A stretch of 24,641 bases of DNA from Pelagophyceae sp. CCMP2097 (taxonomy: Eukaryota; Sar; Pelagophyceae): the NCBI GenBank assembly GCA_026770575.1, contig MU657235.1, positions 155,992-180,632 of the forward strand, given 5' to 3'. A program made the position numbers and the translations under genes. Shown here piece after piece: positions 1-8,240 of this stretch; positions within the stretch are counted from its first letter, which is position 1, and every line of letters begins with the position of its first letter. Below the pieces are notes generated by a model. That model saw only the letters and a list, made by a program, of their open reading frames with translations, searched no databases and was not told the origin of the DNA.

Positions 1-159
1 AAACTCAAATTGTCAGCCCTTTCGTCGCAGATTCTCATTTTACGTCGCAGATTGTCAGCCCAAGTCCCGAGTCTGTGCCGAAGACGCCTAGGCCCTTCGG
101 GGTTTATAGCGGCTACCTCATTCTCATAGAAGGGACCTCGCGGTTTGGTCCGTAGAATC

Positions 160-986
160 TCAATCTATCTGGATGGCCGCACAGCCACATCGACGCGTGA
201 GCAATTTCGGCCCAGCCGTAAAGGCCATCGTCTGCGCGTCGAGTAATAACGTCGTGCTTAAAGCACCTTCCGAACTAAAACCGCCAAACACGACGACGCG
301 CCCTCCAGCGAACACGGCAGCGCTATCAGCACGTTCTGAGTCCATCTCCGGCCCCGGCCGGAAAGCCGCGTCGTCGGTCCAGGGCCGTTCGCCGAACACG
401 GCGGCCTCGAGGCCAAAGTAGTCCAGCTCCTTCATCATGGATTCTTGCGCGGCCTCGGCTAGTGCGCGGATCGTCCTCTGCATGTGCGCGCCGTCGAGGT
501 CGCGGAGGAAGTCGAGGAGGATTCGGAACCGCTCGCCGTCGCGGTCGATGAAGATGCTGCCGTCGTCGGGGTCCGGCTGCAGCATCGCGTCGCAGCGGCC
601 AAACATGCGGCCGAGCATCGAGTCCTCGACCTTTGTGAGGACGCCCCGCGAAGTCTCGAAGCGCGCGCCGCCGACGTTGAGCTTGATCTTCTCGCCGGGT
701 GGCGGCGCCGCTGCCCGCACGCGCTCCTGCAGCTCTTCGTCGCGCGCGAGCTTCTCCTCCGTTTCTGCGATAAAGGCCGAGCGGTCGCCCTCGAGCGCCA
801 GGCGGTCGGTCGCGAGCTGGGCCTAGGATATTGCTCGAAAGGCAGCCCGCTTCAAAGTCGCAGGCTGCTCACCATGCCGGCATCAAAGACCCGCTCGAGG
901 GCGTCGACCGCGGCGGCGTGCATCGTGGCCGCGCAACGTGCGGCCTCGAGCGCGGCGGCCAATTCGACGTACGAGTGGACTGACAT
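160..986 (-). CDS. KCTD-type BTB (T1) domain protein with C-terminal kelch motif
   Basis: Two exons, 986-873 and 822-160, joined in phase 0 across a 50-nt GTGAGC...CCTAG intron; product 258 aa. The start is the only ATG (984-986) opening the helical N-terminus. Residues 1-80 are an Ala/Glu-rich helix. A potassium-channel-tetramerisation-type BTB fold follows (about 84-180), opening with IKLNVGGARFETSRGVLT and including the FIDRDGERFRILLDFLRD stretch. A single kelch-like blade (VVVFGG...) ends the protein. KCTD proteins usually oligomerise and often act as cullin-3 adaptors; that role is inferred. Kelch propellers normally have 4-7 blades, so the stop at 160 is suspiciously early: either the gene is truncated or another exon lies toward the window edge (possible GTGCGG donor just before the stop, possible CCTAG acceptor near position 90). 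Two partial relatives lie at 12298-12606 and 21471-21580. Confidence 0.82.
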
Positions 987-2021
987 CGTCGTGTTCGGTT
1001 GATCAGTTCCCAAATAGGGATCCCTATCTTTAACTATCAGAATTGCCCAAAATTATCGACCGGGAATTGGGTATTACCGGTAATCGAACAATTTGCTTTG
1101 CATTTACCTTTAAAATACCCTAAAATTCCATTAAAACGGGAGATTCTTACGTCCGCAGGCGGCCTTGGCGCCGTCGAGGATCAATAACAATAGGTTATTA
1201 ATATTGGGGTACCCTAAATCGTCTTTGATTACGGCATTTCGTTTGATATCCGATTCCGGTCGATACCGACAAGGGAAGTCGCGACGAGCGCGAGTTTGAA
1301 GCGTCCTGTGAGCAGGGAGGTTCCGACGTCTGTCCCCGGCCGCAGACGCCTGTCCCCGGCCGCGGCTCGACGGTCCTCGGACTAGCTGCAGTGAGGGCCC
1401 CTGCCGGAGCCCTGACCTTTCGGGCCTTTTAACGTCTTCGGGGTCTTTGGGGTCTTTCTGGGCCGTCGCCCCAGGCTCTCGAGGCCAGAGACTTTAGGGT
1501 CTTTCCGTGCCAGAGACCCAGTGCGCCCTCGCGAGAGCCGCGCGAATGATGTTGGGCCGTGGGTGGTCGAAGGGTGCCCCGTGGCGACTTGATTCCATCC
1601 TCCTTTTTTTTCAAAAAAACACTCTGGGGGCTCTAGGATTCCTACAATAATGTTGTAGGAATTCCTAGGAAGTTCCTGCCCCAATTAGAATCTGGCCCCA
1701 ATTAGAATCCAATCTGGCCTATCAGGTGACTTGAAAATATAATATGTTCAGAAAAAGAAATTTTGAACCAATCACGGAGCTCGAAATTGGGAATATGTTC
1801 AGAAAAAGTTAGATTCTAGTTGGGGCATTTCCGCGAAAGCCGATTCTAATTGGGGCAGGAACTTCCTAGTGTAGGAATTCCTAGGCGAACAATTCCGAAA
1901 TTCTCTCTTGTAAAGGGCCCCACAAAGCTTTTTTAAAAAGATTTGATCAAGTCGCCACGGGGCAGGGTCGAAGGGTGCGTTTGCATTGCAGCAGGAGCCG
2001 CTCTTGAGATTAAAAGACGCT
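987..2021. other. AT-rich intergenic stretch without a supported gene
   Basis: No ORF here has a credible product. The stretch is visibly poorer in G+C than its neighbours at 1000-1260 and 1590-1980. It holds a 20-bp direct repeat (1324-1343 and 1344-1363, with the core CTGTCCCCGGCCGC), short repeats of GGGGTCTTT around 1440-1460, and the inverted-repeat element listed at 1652-1885. Confidence 0.6.
1652..1885. repeat. MITE-like inverted repeat with subterminal repeats
   Basis: The 28-nt arm 1665-1692 is the perfect reverse complement of 1842-1869. A further 15-nt box, GCCCCAATTAGAATC, occurs twice on the left (1678-1692, 1695-1709) and twice inverted on the right (1842-1856 perfect, 1812-1826 with one mismatch). 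Outside both arms lies GTAGGAATTCCTAGG (1655-1669, 1871-1885). Inside is a 17-nt direct repeat beginning AATATGTTCAG (1741-1757, 1792-1808). No transposase is present. The symmetry resembles a short non-autonomous DNA element; a clear target-site duplication was not identified. Confidence 0.6.
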
Positions 2022-3787
2022 TTACACGGCGTCGCCGTGGACGCGGAAGCGGTAGACGCACGTGTAGTCGGCGTGGCCGTGGTTCGAGAGGACCTCGAGC
2101 GTGACGAGCGAAAAGACGCGGCCGTCGACGAAGAGCAGTTCGAACGTCTGCACCGTACTCGCCGCCGCATCCGACGAGTCGTACTCGCCGCCGCCGAGTA
2201 CCACGGGTTCGTCTTCGGCGGATTTTGGTCGACCGAGGATTCGGAATTGGCGCGGGGCGGATTGGCACCGGGTGTTCACGTTCGGGTCGCAAAGCAAAGG
2301 GTGCAAATGCTCCACCGTCACGCTTCGAGGCACCACGCGCTGCGCCAGCCGCACCTACAAAACAGGGTGCGCGGGGGACGACGAGGCGCTCTCGACGTCT
2401 GCCGAGCGTAGACGGCCCCAGGCCTCGAAGAGGACAAAGCCTCGAAGAGGACAAAAGAGGGCAGTAGAGGACCGTATCGGGTCCGAATAAGACCCGCATC
2501 GGGTCCGTATCGGGTCCGTATCGGGCCGTAGACGGGTCGTATCGGACCCGTGGACGGGTCCATCAAGGGTCGTTTCAGACGCGTCTCTATACGGACGGCA
2601 AAAGAGATCACCGGCGTCTTACCGTGAGCGCGCCCGCGTCGCCCGCAAAGGCGAAGCAGCTGCCAAAGGCGTTTCGCTGCGATAGGGCGTCTTCGGCGCG
2701 CCCGATGCCGGCATCTCTGCCCAAAGCGTGCCAAACCGACGTCGGCAGGTACGAATCCGAGGGAGTCCAGGCTTTTGAAGTCAGCTTCGTCTCCACGGAC
2801 GCCCCAGTCGCCCTGAGCGCAAAGTCGAATTGGCCGACGCGGTCGGCGGAAAACGTGGCCAAAGCGGCGTCGACGAGAGCGGAGATGTCTGCTTCGGAGC
2901 ACGATGCTTCGGAGCACGTCGCGGACATTAAAGGCGCGTTCCTCCTCTCCGCAATCTTCGCCGAAATCGCCTCTGCGAACGTCTGTCGAGCCTTTTCCAC
3001 TTGGGCCTCGACGAGCTTTTGCGTTTGGATCAATGCTTCGTCTTTCGCTGCGGTTGCCGCGGCCGCAATGTCCAGCGCTTGAGTCGAACCTTGCGCCTTT
3101 TGCGCCTCGAGCCGGGCTTCCAGCGCCAAGAGCTTATTTGAAAAGTCGTTTGCTTCGGCCTCGTAGCGCTTGACCTGAAAGCGTAGATCGTCGACATCGT
3201 CGTTGGCCGCGTCCACCGCGGCCTGGGCCGTCTGCCGCGCCGCGTCGCAGGCCCTCACAGCCTTTAAAAGCGCCGGCGACGCACCGCCGCCATTGGTGGC
3301 GGCGTGCTGCTGCGCGGCGGTGAGTTCGGCAGCGACGACGTCCATCTGCGGGAGACGGTGAGAGGCCACTAAAAGTGACACATGAGAGGATCACCCAGGG
3401 ACGATGAGAGGCCTGCCCGGGCGCATCTCAAGCAAGCCATTCAAGACACCCCGCACGCACCTTTGCGAGTTCCTCCTTGATGGCGGACGCTACGGCGTGT
3501 GCTGCCAGCGACTTTCTGGTCACGCCGGCGCCGAGCTGCTCCAGCTCGCGTTTAAAGAGATGTTCAGCCCTCTGCAATTCCACTTGAGACAGCGAGAATC
3601 CGCTGGCGGCGCGCCGTTGCCACGCCTGCTCGCGGCAACCGAAAAGTAAGGCGACTAAGAAAACGACTGCGTAAGTGACCACTGCTGGACGGTGCGGCGA
3701 CCCCCACAGCAAGCGCGCTTTGGCCTGCGCACTCGGCGCAGCCGCCGGCGGGTCCGAGGCCGCGCCGCGCACCGGCGACGACGACAT
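2022..3787 (-). CDS. SUN-domain inner nuclear membrane protein (LINC complex)
   Basis: Three exons, 3787-3461, 3345-2623 and 2354-2022, both introns in phase 0 (GTGCGT...CGCAG, 115 nt; GTAAGA...TGTAG, 268 nt); product 460 aa. ATG 3785-3787 is the first ATG in the open frame. There is one transmembrane segment at about residues 35-50 (AVVTYAVVFLVALLFG), then a long Ala/Glu/Gln-rich coiled coil (about 60-270), then a C-terminal SUN domain (about 279-460). The SUN domain shows its opening DFALRATGASVETKL, the GSCFAFAGDAGALTVRL strand, and the diagnostic end VTLEVLSNHGHADYTCVYRF. This order is the standard SUN layout: the N-terminus faces the nucleoplasm, and the SUN domain in the perinuclear space would bind KASH proteins. 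The coiled coil normally supports trimers. It is transcribed away from the gene at 3952. The splice choice rebuilds an unbroken SUN fold, so confidence is high. Confidence 0.93.
2422..2535. repeat. Tandem repeats inside SUN gene intron 2
   Basis: A 17-bp unit (GCCTCGAAGAGGACAAA) occurs twice back to back at 2422-2438 and 2439-2455. An array of degenerate CGGGTCCGTAT-type units follows, about 2470-2535. All of it lies in the 268-nt intron 2 of the SUN-domain gene, the longest intron in that gene. Confidence 0.75.
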
Positions 3788-3951
3788 CGCAACCGCGCTC
3801 CGGCCTCGCGAGACGTTCAAAACCGGCGTCGCGTTCAGCTCAGTCCTCTTCGGCGAAGCCTCGCCGAAAAGCCGCCGCCGTCTGCCCCTCCGAGTCCAGT
3901 CGACGAGTCGCGCCGCCCCTCTGGCGCTCCGGGGCTCCGCGCCGCGTGGCC
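3788..3951. promoter_or_regulatory. Divergent promoter region between SUN gene and Ser/Asp-tail gene
   Basis: The 164 bp separate the start codons of two divergently oriented genes, so both promoters must lie here or overlap the 5' ends. The sequence is GC-rich and no TATA box is visible. The call rests on geometry only. Confidence 0.4.
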
Positions 3952-4655
3952 ATGTACTCTCGCCGGAAGATGGTTGTTCGGGGCAAGGAGGGGCCGTACA
4001 AGCCGAGCGGCGTTGGGGGTTACAAGGAAGGTGCGTTCCGACGACGTTCCGACGTTCCGACGATGAGGCGCAACGAGGGCGCGGCGGCCCGCCCCTTCGA
4101 CCCGAGAGGCGGCCCGTGAGGCTCGGGAGGTGGCCCTTTTCGGCCCGGGAGGCGGCCCTTTGGATCGCAGCCTAGGGGCGACGTTCGGCCTCGCGTCCAC
4201 AACCGCCACGGCCAAGCGTTTCCCCGCCAAGTTAAAGCGCGGCGAGCTCTTCTACGGCCAGAAGCGGCCTTTGTCCACGGACCTGCCGCCGGACGATCCG
4301 ACGTCGAGCTTCTTGCAGCGCGGAGACGGGGTGAGTCTGATGCGGGACGTGTCTTCTGGAGCGACACTCTCGCCCACGCCTCTCGCATTAGGACTCCAAG
4401 GCGAAGCGTCAAAAGGCGGCGGACTTGGCGGCGCAGGTGCAGGTTGACAAAGCGGCGGCGAAGAAAGCTCGGAAAGATAAGAAAGCTGCCGAAGCCACAG
4501 ATTCTTCCTCATCAGACTCATCAGACTCGGACTCGTCCTCCGACTCCGACTCCTCCTCCGACTCCGACTCCTCCTCCTCTTCATCTTCGTCGTCGTCCTC
4601 TTCCGACTCTAGCAGCTCGAAGAAATCGAGCAGCTCGAAGAAATCGGCCTCTTGA
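3952..4655 (+). CDS. Small basic protein with Lys-rich helix and Ser/Asp-repeat tail
   Basis: Three exons, 3952-4030, 4176-4330 and 4392-4655; 165 aa. The junctions keep frame: AAGGAAG|GTGCGT to CCTAG|GG (phase 1), and ACGGG|GTGAGT to ATTAG|GAC (phase 0). The start is ATG 3952, giving MYSRRKMVVRGKEGPYKPSG. The middle (about 27-78) is conserved-looking, with GELFYGQKRPLSTDLPPDDP. A Lys/Ala-rich helix follows (KAKRQKAADLAAQVQVDKAA and on), then about 50 residues almost entirely of Ser and Asp, ending in Ser-Lys clusters. Ser/Asp tails of this kind are typical casein-kinase-2 substrates in nuclear and nucleolar proteins; nuclear localisation is an inference. I do not recognise the family. MMTAG2-like proteins were considered but the N-terminus does not match. 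Confidence 0.72.
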
Positions 4656-5655
4656 ACATGTTTGACAAAAGAAATCGTGTAACACACGCCGCGCACTAAC
4701 ATACCGCATCCGACTCCTCTCCAGCCGGAAACCGCTCGGACGCCCGATCTCGGAGCCGCCGTCTGCAGAGACGGCATCATCCGCCCGCCCAGAGAGGCCC
4801 GCCATCGCCTCTCCACGCATTTGCGGCCCGAGGACCCTCCCTCGCTCTCAGAGAACGTCGTCGCGGCACGGAGGCACCGTTTCGAGGGCCCGTCTTCAGG
4901 CCCGAAAAAGGCCTGTCTCAAGGACCCGCCTAGAGGCCCGAACAGAGGGCCAGTCGAGGGCCCGTCTCGAGGGCCTGTCTTCCCGTGCAGAAGGACTGTC
5001 TAGAGGCAACGTCCCGAGGGCCCGTCTAAAGGCGGGAACAGAGCGACTGCCTCGAGGCACCGTCTCGAGGGCCTGTCTAAAGGGCCAAAACAGAGGGCCC
5101 GTCTCGAGGGCCCCTTCTCGAGGGCCCGTCTCGAGGGCCCGAACAAAGGGGATCAACAAAGGGCCCAAATAGAGGCAACGTCTCGAGGGCCCGTCTAAAG
5201 GCTCGTGCAGAGCGACTGTCTAGAGGCGTCGTCTCGAGGGCCCTCCTTAAGGCCAGAACAGAGGGACTGCTTGGAGGCACCGTCTCGAGGGCCCGTCTAA
5301 AAGCCCGTGCAGAGCGACTCTTTGGAAGTGTCGTCTCGAGGGACCGGATCAGATACTGTATAGGGCCGGCCCGTATCACACACTGTGCAAGGACCGTGTG
5401 AGATACCGTGTGTCGGCGGGCCGTCTTCCTAGGTAGAGCACCCGGGGACCTTTGCAGCGTCCGCGCAGCGTCCCGACAGAACCGGGTCCGTCGGTCCGGC
5501 GTACAAGGCCCGTCCGTAGAAGGACCGTCTTCAGGGCCATCTCCAGGCCCTTGAAAGTCCGTTCGCCGCGTCCTCTCGCCGCGCCCTTGCCCTGGGCCCT
5601 CAAACGCCCCAAAGGCCTCGGAGACCCCAACGGCCTCTGAGAGAGCCGAGACGAT
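4656..5655. other. Convergent intergenic region with minisatellite
   Basis: It lies between the ends of two convergent genes. Apart from the 51-bp array (separate entry) it holds a run with repeated GTGTGAGATACCGTGTG-like and GATACTGTATAGGGC motifs at about 5345-5420. No gene is supported. Confidence 0.6.
4871..5347. repeat. 51-bp minisatellite array
   Basis: Units begin GAGGCAMCGTCTCGAGGGCC. Exact 51-bp copies run 5003-5053, 5172-5222, 5223-5273 and 5274-5324, with a partial copy from 5325. Two longer, internally rearranged copies begin at 4871 and 5054. Each unit contains GTCTCGAGGGCCCGTCT and usually CAGAGCGACTG. Since 51 is divisible by three, minus-strand frames stay open and read as a 17-residue repeat around RRALET; I treat that as a by-product of periodicity, not as a gene. 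Confidence 0.88.
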
Positions 5656-7352
5656 TTAAAGGAAGGTTGGGATATCATCTCCATACTCCTCGCGCGAGTT
5701 CGGGTCCAACCCGTCGCCGTAGTCCTCGACGTCGCGGTCGTCTGACTCTGGTGCGGGGCGGGGTTTGGTAGGCTGGGCGTCTTGAGGCAAGAATTGCGCC
5801 ATCTTCAAAGCAGCCTGGAACGACGGCATCCCGACGTTGCCCGACTTGAAAAAGGCCGTGTGCGCCTGCGCCACGGCAGCGCGGTTGAACTCGCCTACGG
5901 GAAGCGTCGGGGAAGCGAGATTTTTTATCAAACCAGATGGGGCCCATTCCAGGCAACAACTCACGAATCCTCTTTTCGATCTGCGCCGCTATCGCGTCAA
6001 ATAAAGCCGGCGCGGCATGGCCCGCGCGGCTAAAGGCTCGCGCGGTGAACGTGAGAGCTTTCGCGTCAAATGTGCCGATGCGCCGCACCGCTTCCACGGC
6101 CACGGCGTCGCACAGCGCGGCATCTTTCACACCAGCGGTGCTAAAGGCCCAGACGATGTTCGCCATGGCTTGCGGCCGAAAGTCGGCCACGGTGGCGATG
6201 GCTTCTCTTGATATAGCGGAGAAGAGGTCCAGAGGGATGGTATGGCCCTTCCATCCAACTGGCTTCGCAAAGGCCCAGGCCAAATTCGCCTGCGAGGAGC
6301 GTGGGGGCGGGTGGCGCCCAACAAGAAGAAGGGCCACAAAGATAGTTTCGCACCAGATTTTGCGGATTGAACATGACCATCTTCCTCATCGACTCGGATG
6401 CAATCGCCGAGAACAGGAGTTGCTCGTGCGCCTGGTTCGCCGTCGAAAAGGCCCAGGCCGTGTTTGATAAATCTTGAGCATTGAAGTGTTCCATCGTCTG
6501 GACGCTCTTTTTCGCCACGGCGCCAAATAGCGCCGAATCCCGTACTTCCGCAGTCGCAAAGGCCCAGGCTAAATTCGCCAGGTCCTGCGAGTTGCACTCC
6601 TCGATGCGCTGGACCGCGACGGAGGATAAGGTTTCAAAGACCTCCTTGTCCGCGTTCTTCATCGTCGCAAAGGCCCAACCAATGTTGGAAATATCAATCG
6701 TGTTCAAATGCTTTTCCTTCCTCGGCAGAACCCTCGCACACGCCTTTAAAACGTCCTGGGCGCCGGGTGTGAGCGGCCCCATCTTCGACACGGCGAAGCA
6801 CGTGTTGGCCAACATTCGATTCTTCCACGTCTTCTCGACGCTCTTCTCGAGCTTCTCCATGAACCTCTTCAGCCGCACGTCTTGCTGCAACGGCGACAAG
6901 CCGCGCAGCTCAATTTCCAGATCCTTTTCCTTTAAAGCCAAAGCTGATGAATTGGATACGGGAGCGTTCGCCGACGGGCGGACTTTGACAAATTTGCCCA
7001 CTTTCGCCAGTTTATGAGCCGCCGTCGCGAGGTTGACGTGCGAGAGGTCGGCCTCGTGCACTTCGAATTGCTGCAGGATCTCTTCCGTGGTCTTGCATTC
7101 GACGAATAAGAGGTTTAACTGGACGGCGTATGGGTTAAACTTATTCAAATACGTTTTCTCCGGTCGATCAGCGTATTGCGGCGACACGTAATCCTTGTGC
7201 GGCCGGTCCACGCGCCGGTCGAACTTCTTTGTGACGCGGCGCATATAAATGGCAAATGAACGTCTTTGGAACACGTTCGACCCGAGAAACGCTTGCATTT
7301 GCGACCCTTCAAAGCCATGCGCCGTCAAGGCGCGCGCCGGCCGCGCGAACAT
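5656..7352 (-). CDS. WAF-motif helical repeat protein 1, probably organellar (OPR/RAP-like)
   Basis: Three exons, 7352-6354, 6289-5965 and 5894-5656; 520 aa. Intron 1 is GTGCGA...CGCAG (64 nt, phase 0), intron 2 GTGAGT...CGTAG (70 nt, phase 1). ATG 7352 was preferred because the frame further upstream opens only with GTG. The N-terminus, MFARPARALTAHGFEG, is rich in Arg/Ala, like a mitochondrial transit peptide. From about residue 216 there are about seven repeats of 36-41 residues built on FNxQDLxNxAWAFxxA (for example FNAQDLSNTAWAFSTA and CNSQDLANLAWAFATA). Splicing rebuilds the fourth repeat, NLANLAWAFAK. The tail is acidic. Such helical repeats in algae and apicomplexans are usually tied to organellar RNA binding, often with a RAP domain; no RAP domain is seen here, so RNA binding is inference. 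It is a paralogue in kind of 14229-16193. Confidence 0.82.
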
Positions 7353-8240
7353 GGCGGATGCGTGCCACCGCACAGGCGCTGCTGCGTCCGCCGCGTCGTG
7401 GGCCCGCTGAAGCCTACTGAAATCCCGTCGGCGATGCTTTCGGCGACTGGGGTCACGTTTTCCAGCGCGAGGTCATACGCGCGTGCGGCCTTGCTCTCGA
7501 GTCTCGGCCGCGGTGCGCCTCGGTGAGGACGCACCCGAGGCGCGCCGGGCCTCGCCGACCCTCTGGGACCGATGGCCGAGCCGCACCGCTCCGGCTTATC
7601 CAAAGGCCGCGCTGCTGCCATCTCGACGCCACATCTCCAGCCCCGTCCGCTGCCCCCACAGGACTTGGTTCATAATCTTGTATTTTAAAATTTAGAAGAT
7701 TGACGGGTGGCCCTCGGGTCTCCTAGGCCAATTGCACTAGAATGCAAACCGTTTTTAGACACAGCAAATACAGATCGGCATCAGTAACGGGTGGCCGCTG
7801 CGCGGCGTTTTCTTCCGTTGGCGCGCATGGCTCTCCACGAGCCTTGTTCCGTCGCTCCACCGCACAAAGTTTGTGAGTATTTTCAGAGTATTTTGAGAGT
7901 GTGATAGGGTACTTAAAGGTATTTCAGAGTAGGAACACGGTAGCACTTGGCTAATCGAGCTCGACTTGCGGTTTGGTTGCGACGGCCCCCAGCTCCCAGA
8001 GGCTCGGGAGCATCACGCTCCGGGATGCCGTTCCCAGAAGAAGCCAGAGTAGGGACTAGCCAAGCGCTCGAAGTCGTCAGGGATCGAAAGGGACGTGTTC
8101 AACGAAGGTGCCCCGCGGTACCGCACACAAAAGACGGCGTTGACGGAACCGAGAGCGGACTCGACTCGGCAGGGCGGCCTCGATCGGCCGACCGCTGGCG
8201 GCGCCTCGGACTGGGAACCGCGGGTCCCCGCGCCGGGTCA
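7353..8240. other. Divergent intergenic region, 5' sides of WAF gene 1 and the 649-aa gene
   Basis: No gene is supported. The section 7670-7940 is AT-richer and contains near-repeats of GAGTATTTTSAGAGTRT (about 7876-7902). An open frame continues upstream of 8241 to 7947 and includes an ATG at 8025, so the downstream gene could start there. The sequence between 8025 and 8240 looks non-conserved. Confidence 0.5.

Noticed and set aside
1..60. Repeated CGTCGCAGATT at the window start as a telomeric or terminal repeat
   Set aside because: Only two imperfect copies; too little to call.
484..1002. 172-codon plus-strand frame opposite the KCTD gene
   Set aside because: It is the antisense shadow of GC-rich coding exons; the minus strand has the recognisable BTB domain and a clean intron.
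4880..5345. CRISPR-like array
   Set aside because: Units abut directly with no unique spacers of constant size; it is a minisatellite in a eukaryotic genome.
4896..5379. Minus-strand repeat frames (17-residue RRALET period) as a protein gene
   Set aside because: Explained by a 51-bp period divisible by three; no supported start, splice link or domain.
5895..5933. Alternative WAF gene 1 intron 2 starting at GTTTGAT (5933)
   Set aside because: That donor leaves phase 2 and breaks the downstream frame; GTGAGT at 5964 restores it and gives a continuous repeat.
7755..7946. 63-codon minus-strand frame in the divergent gap
   Set aside because: Short, in low-complexity AT-rich DNA, no motif; likely chance.
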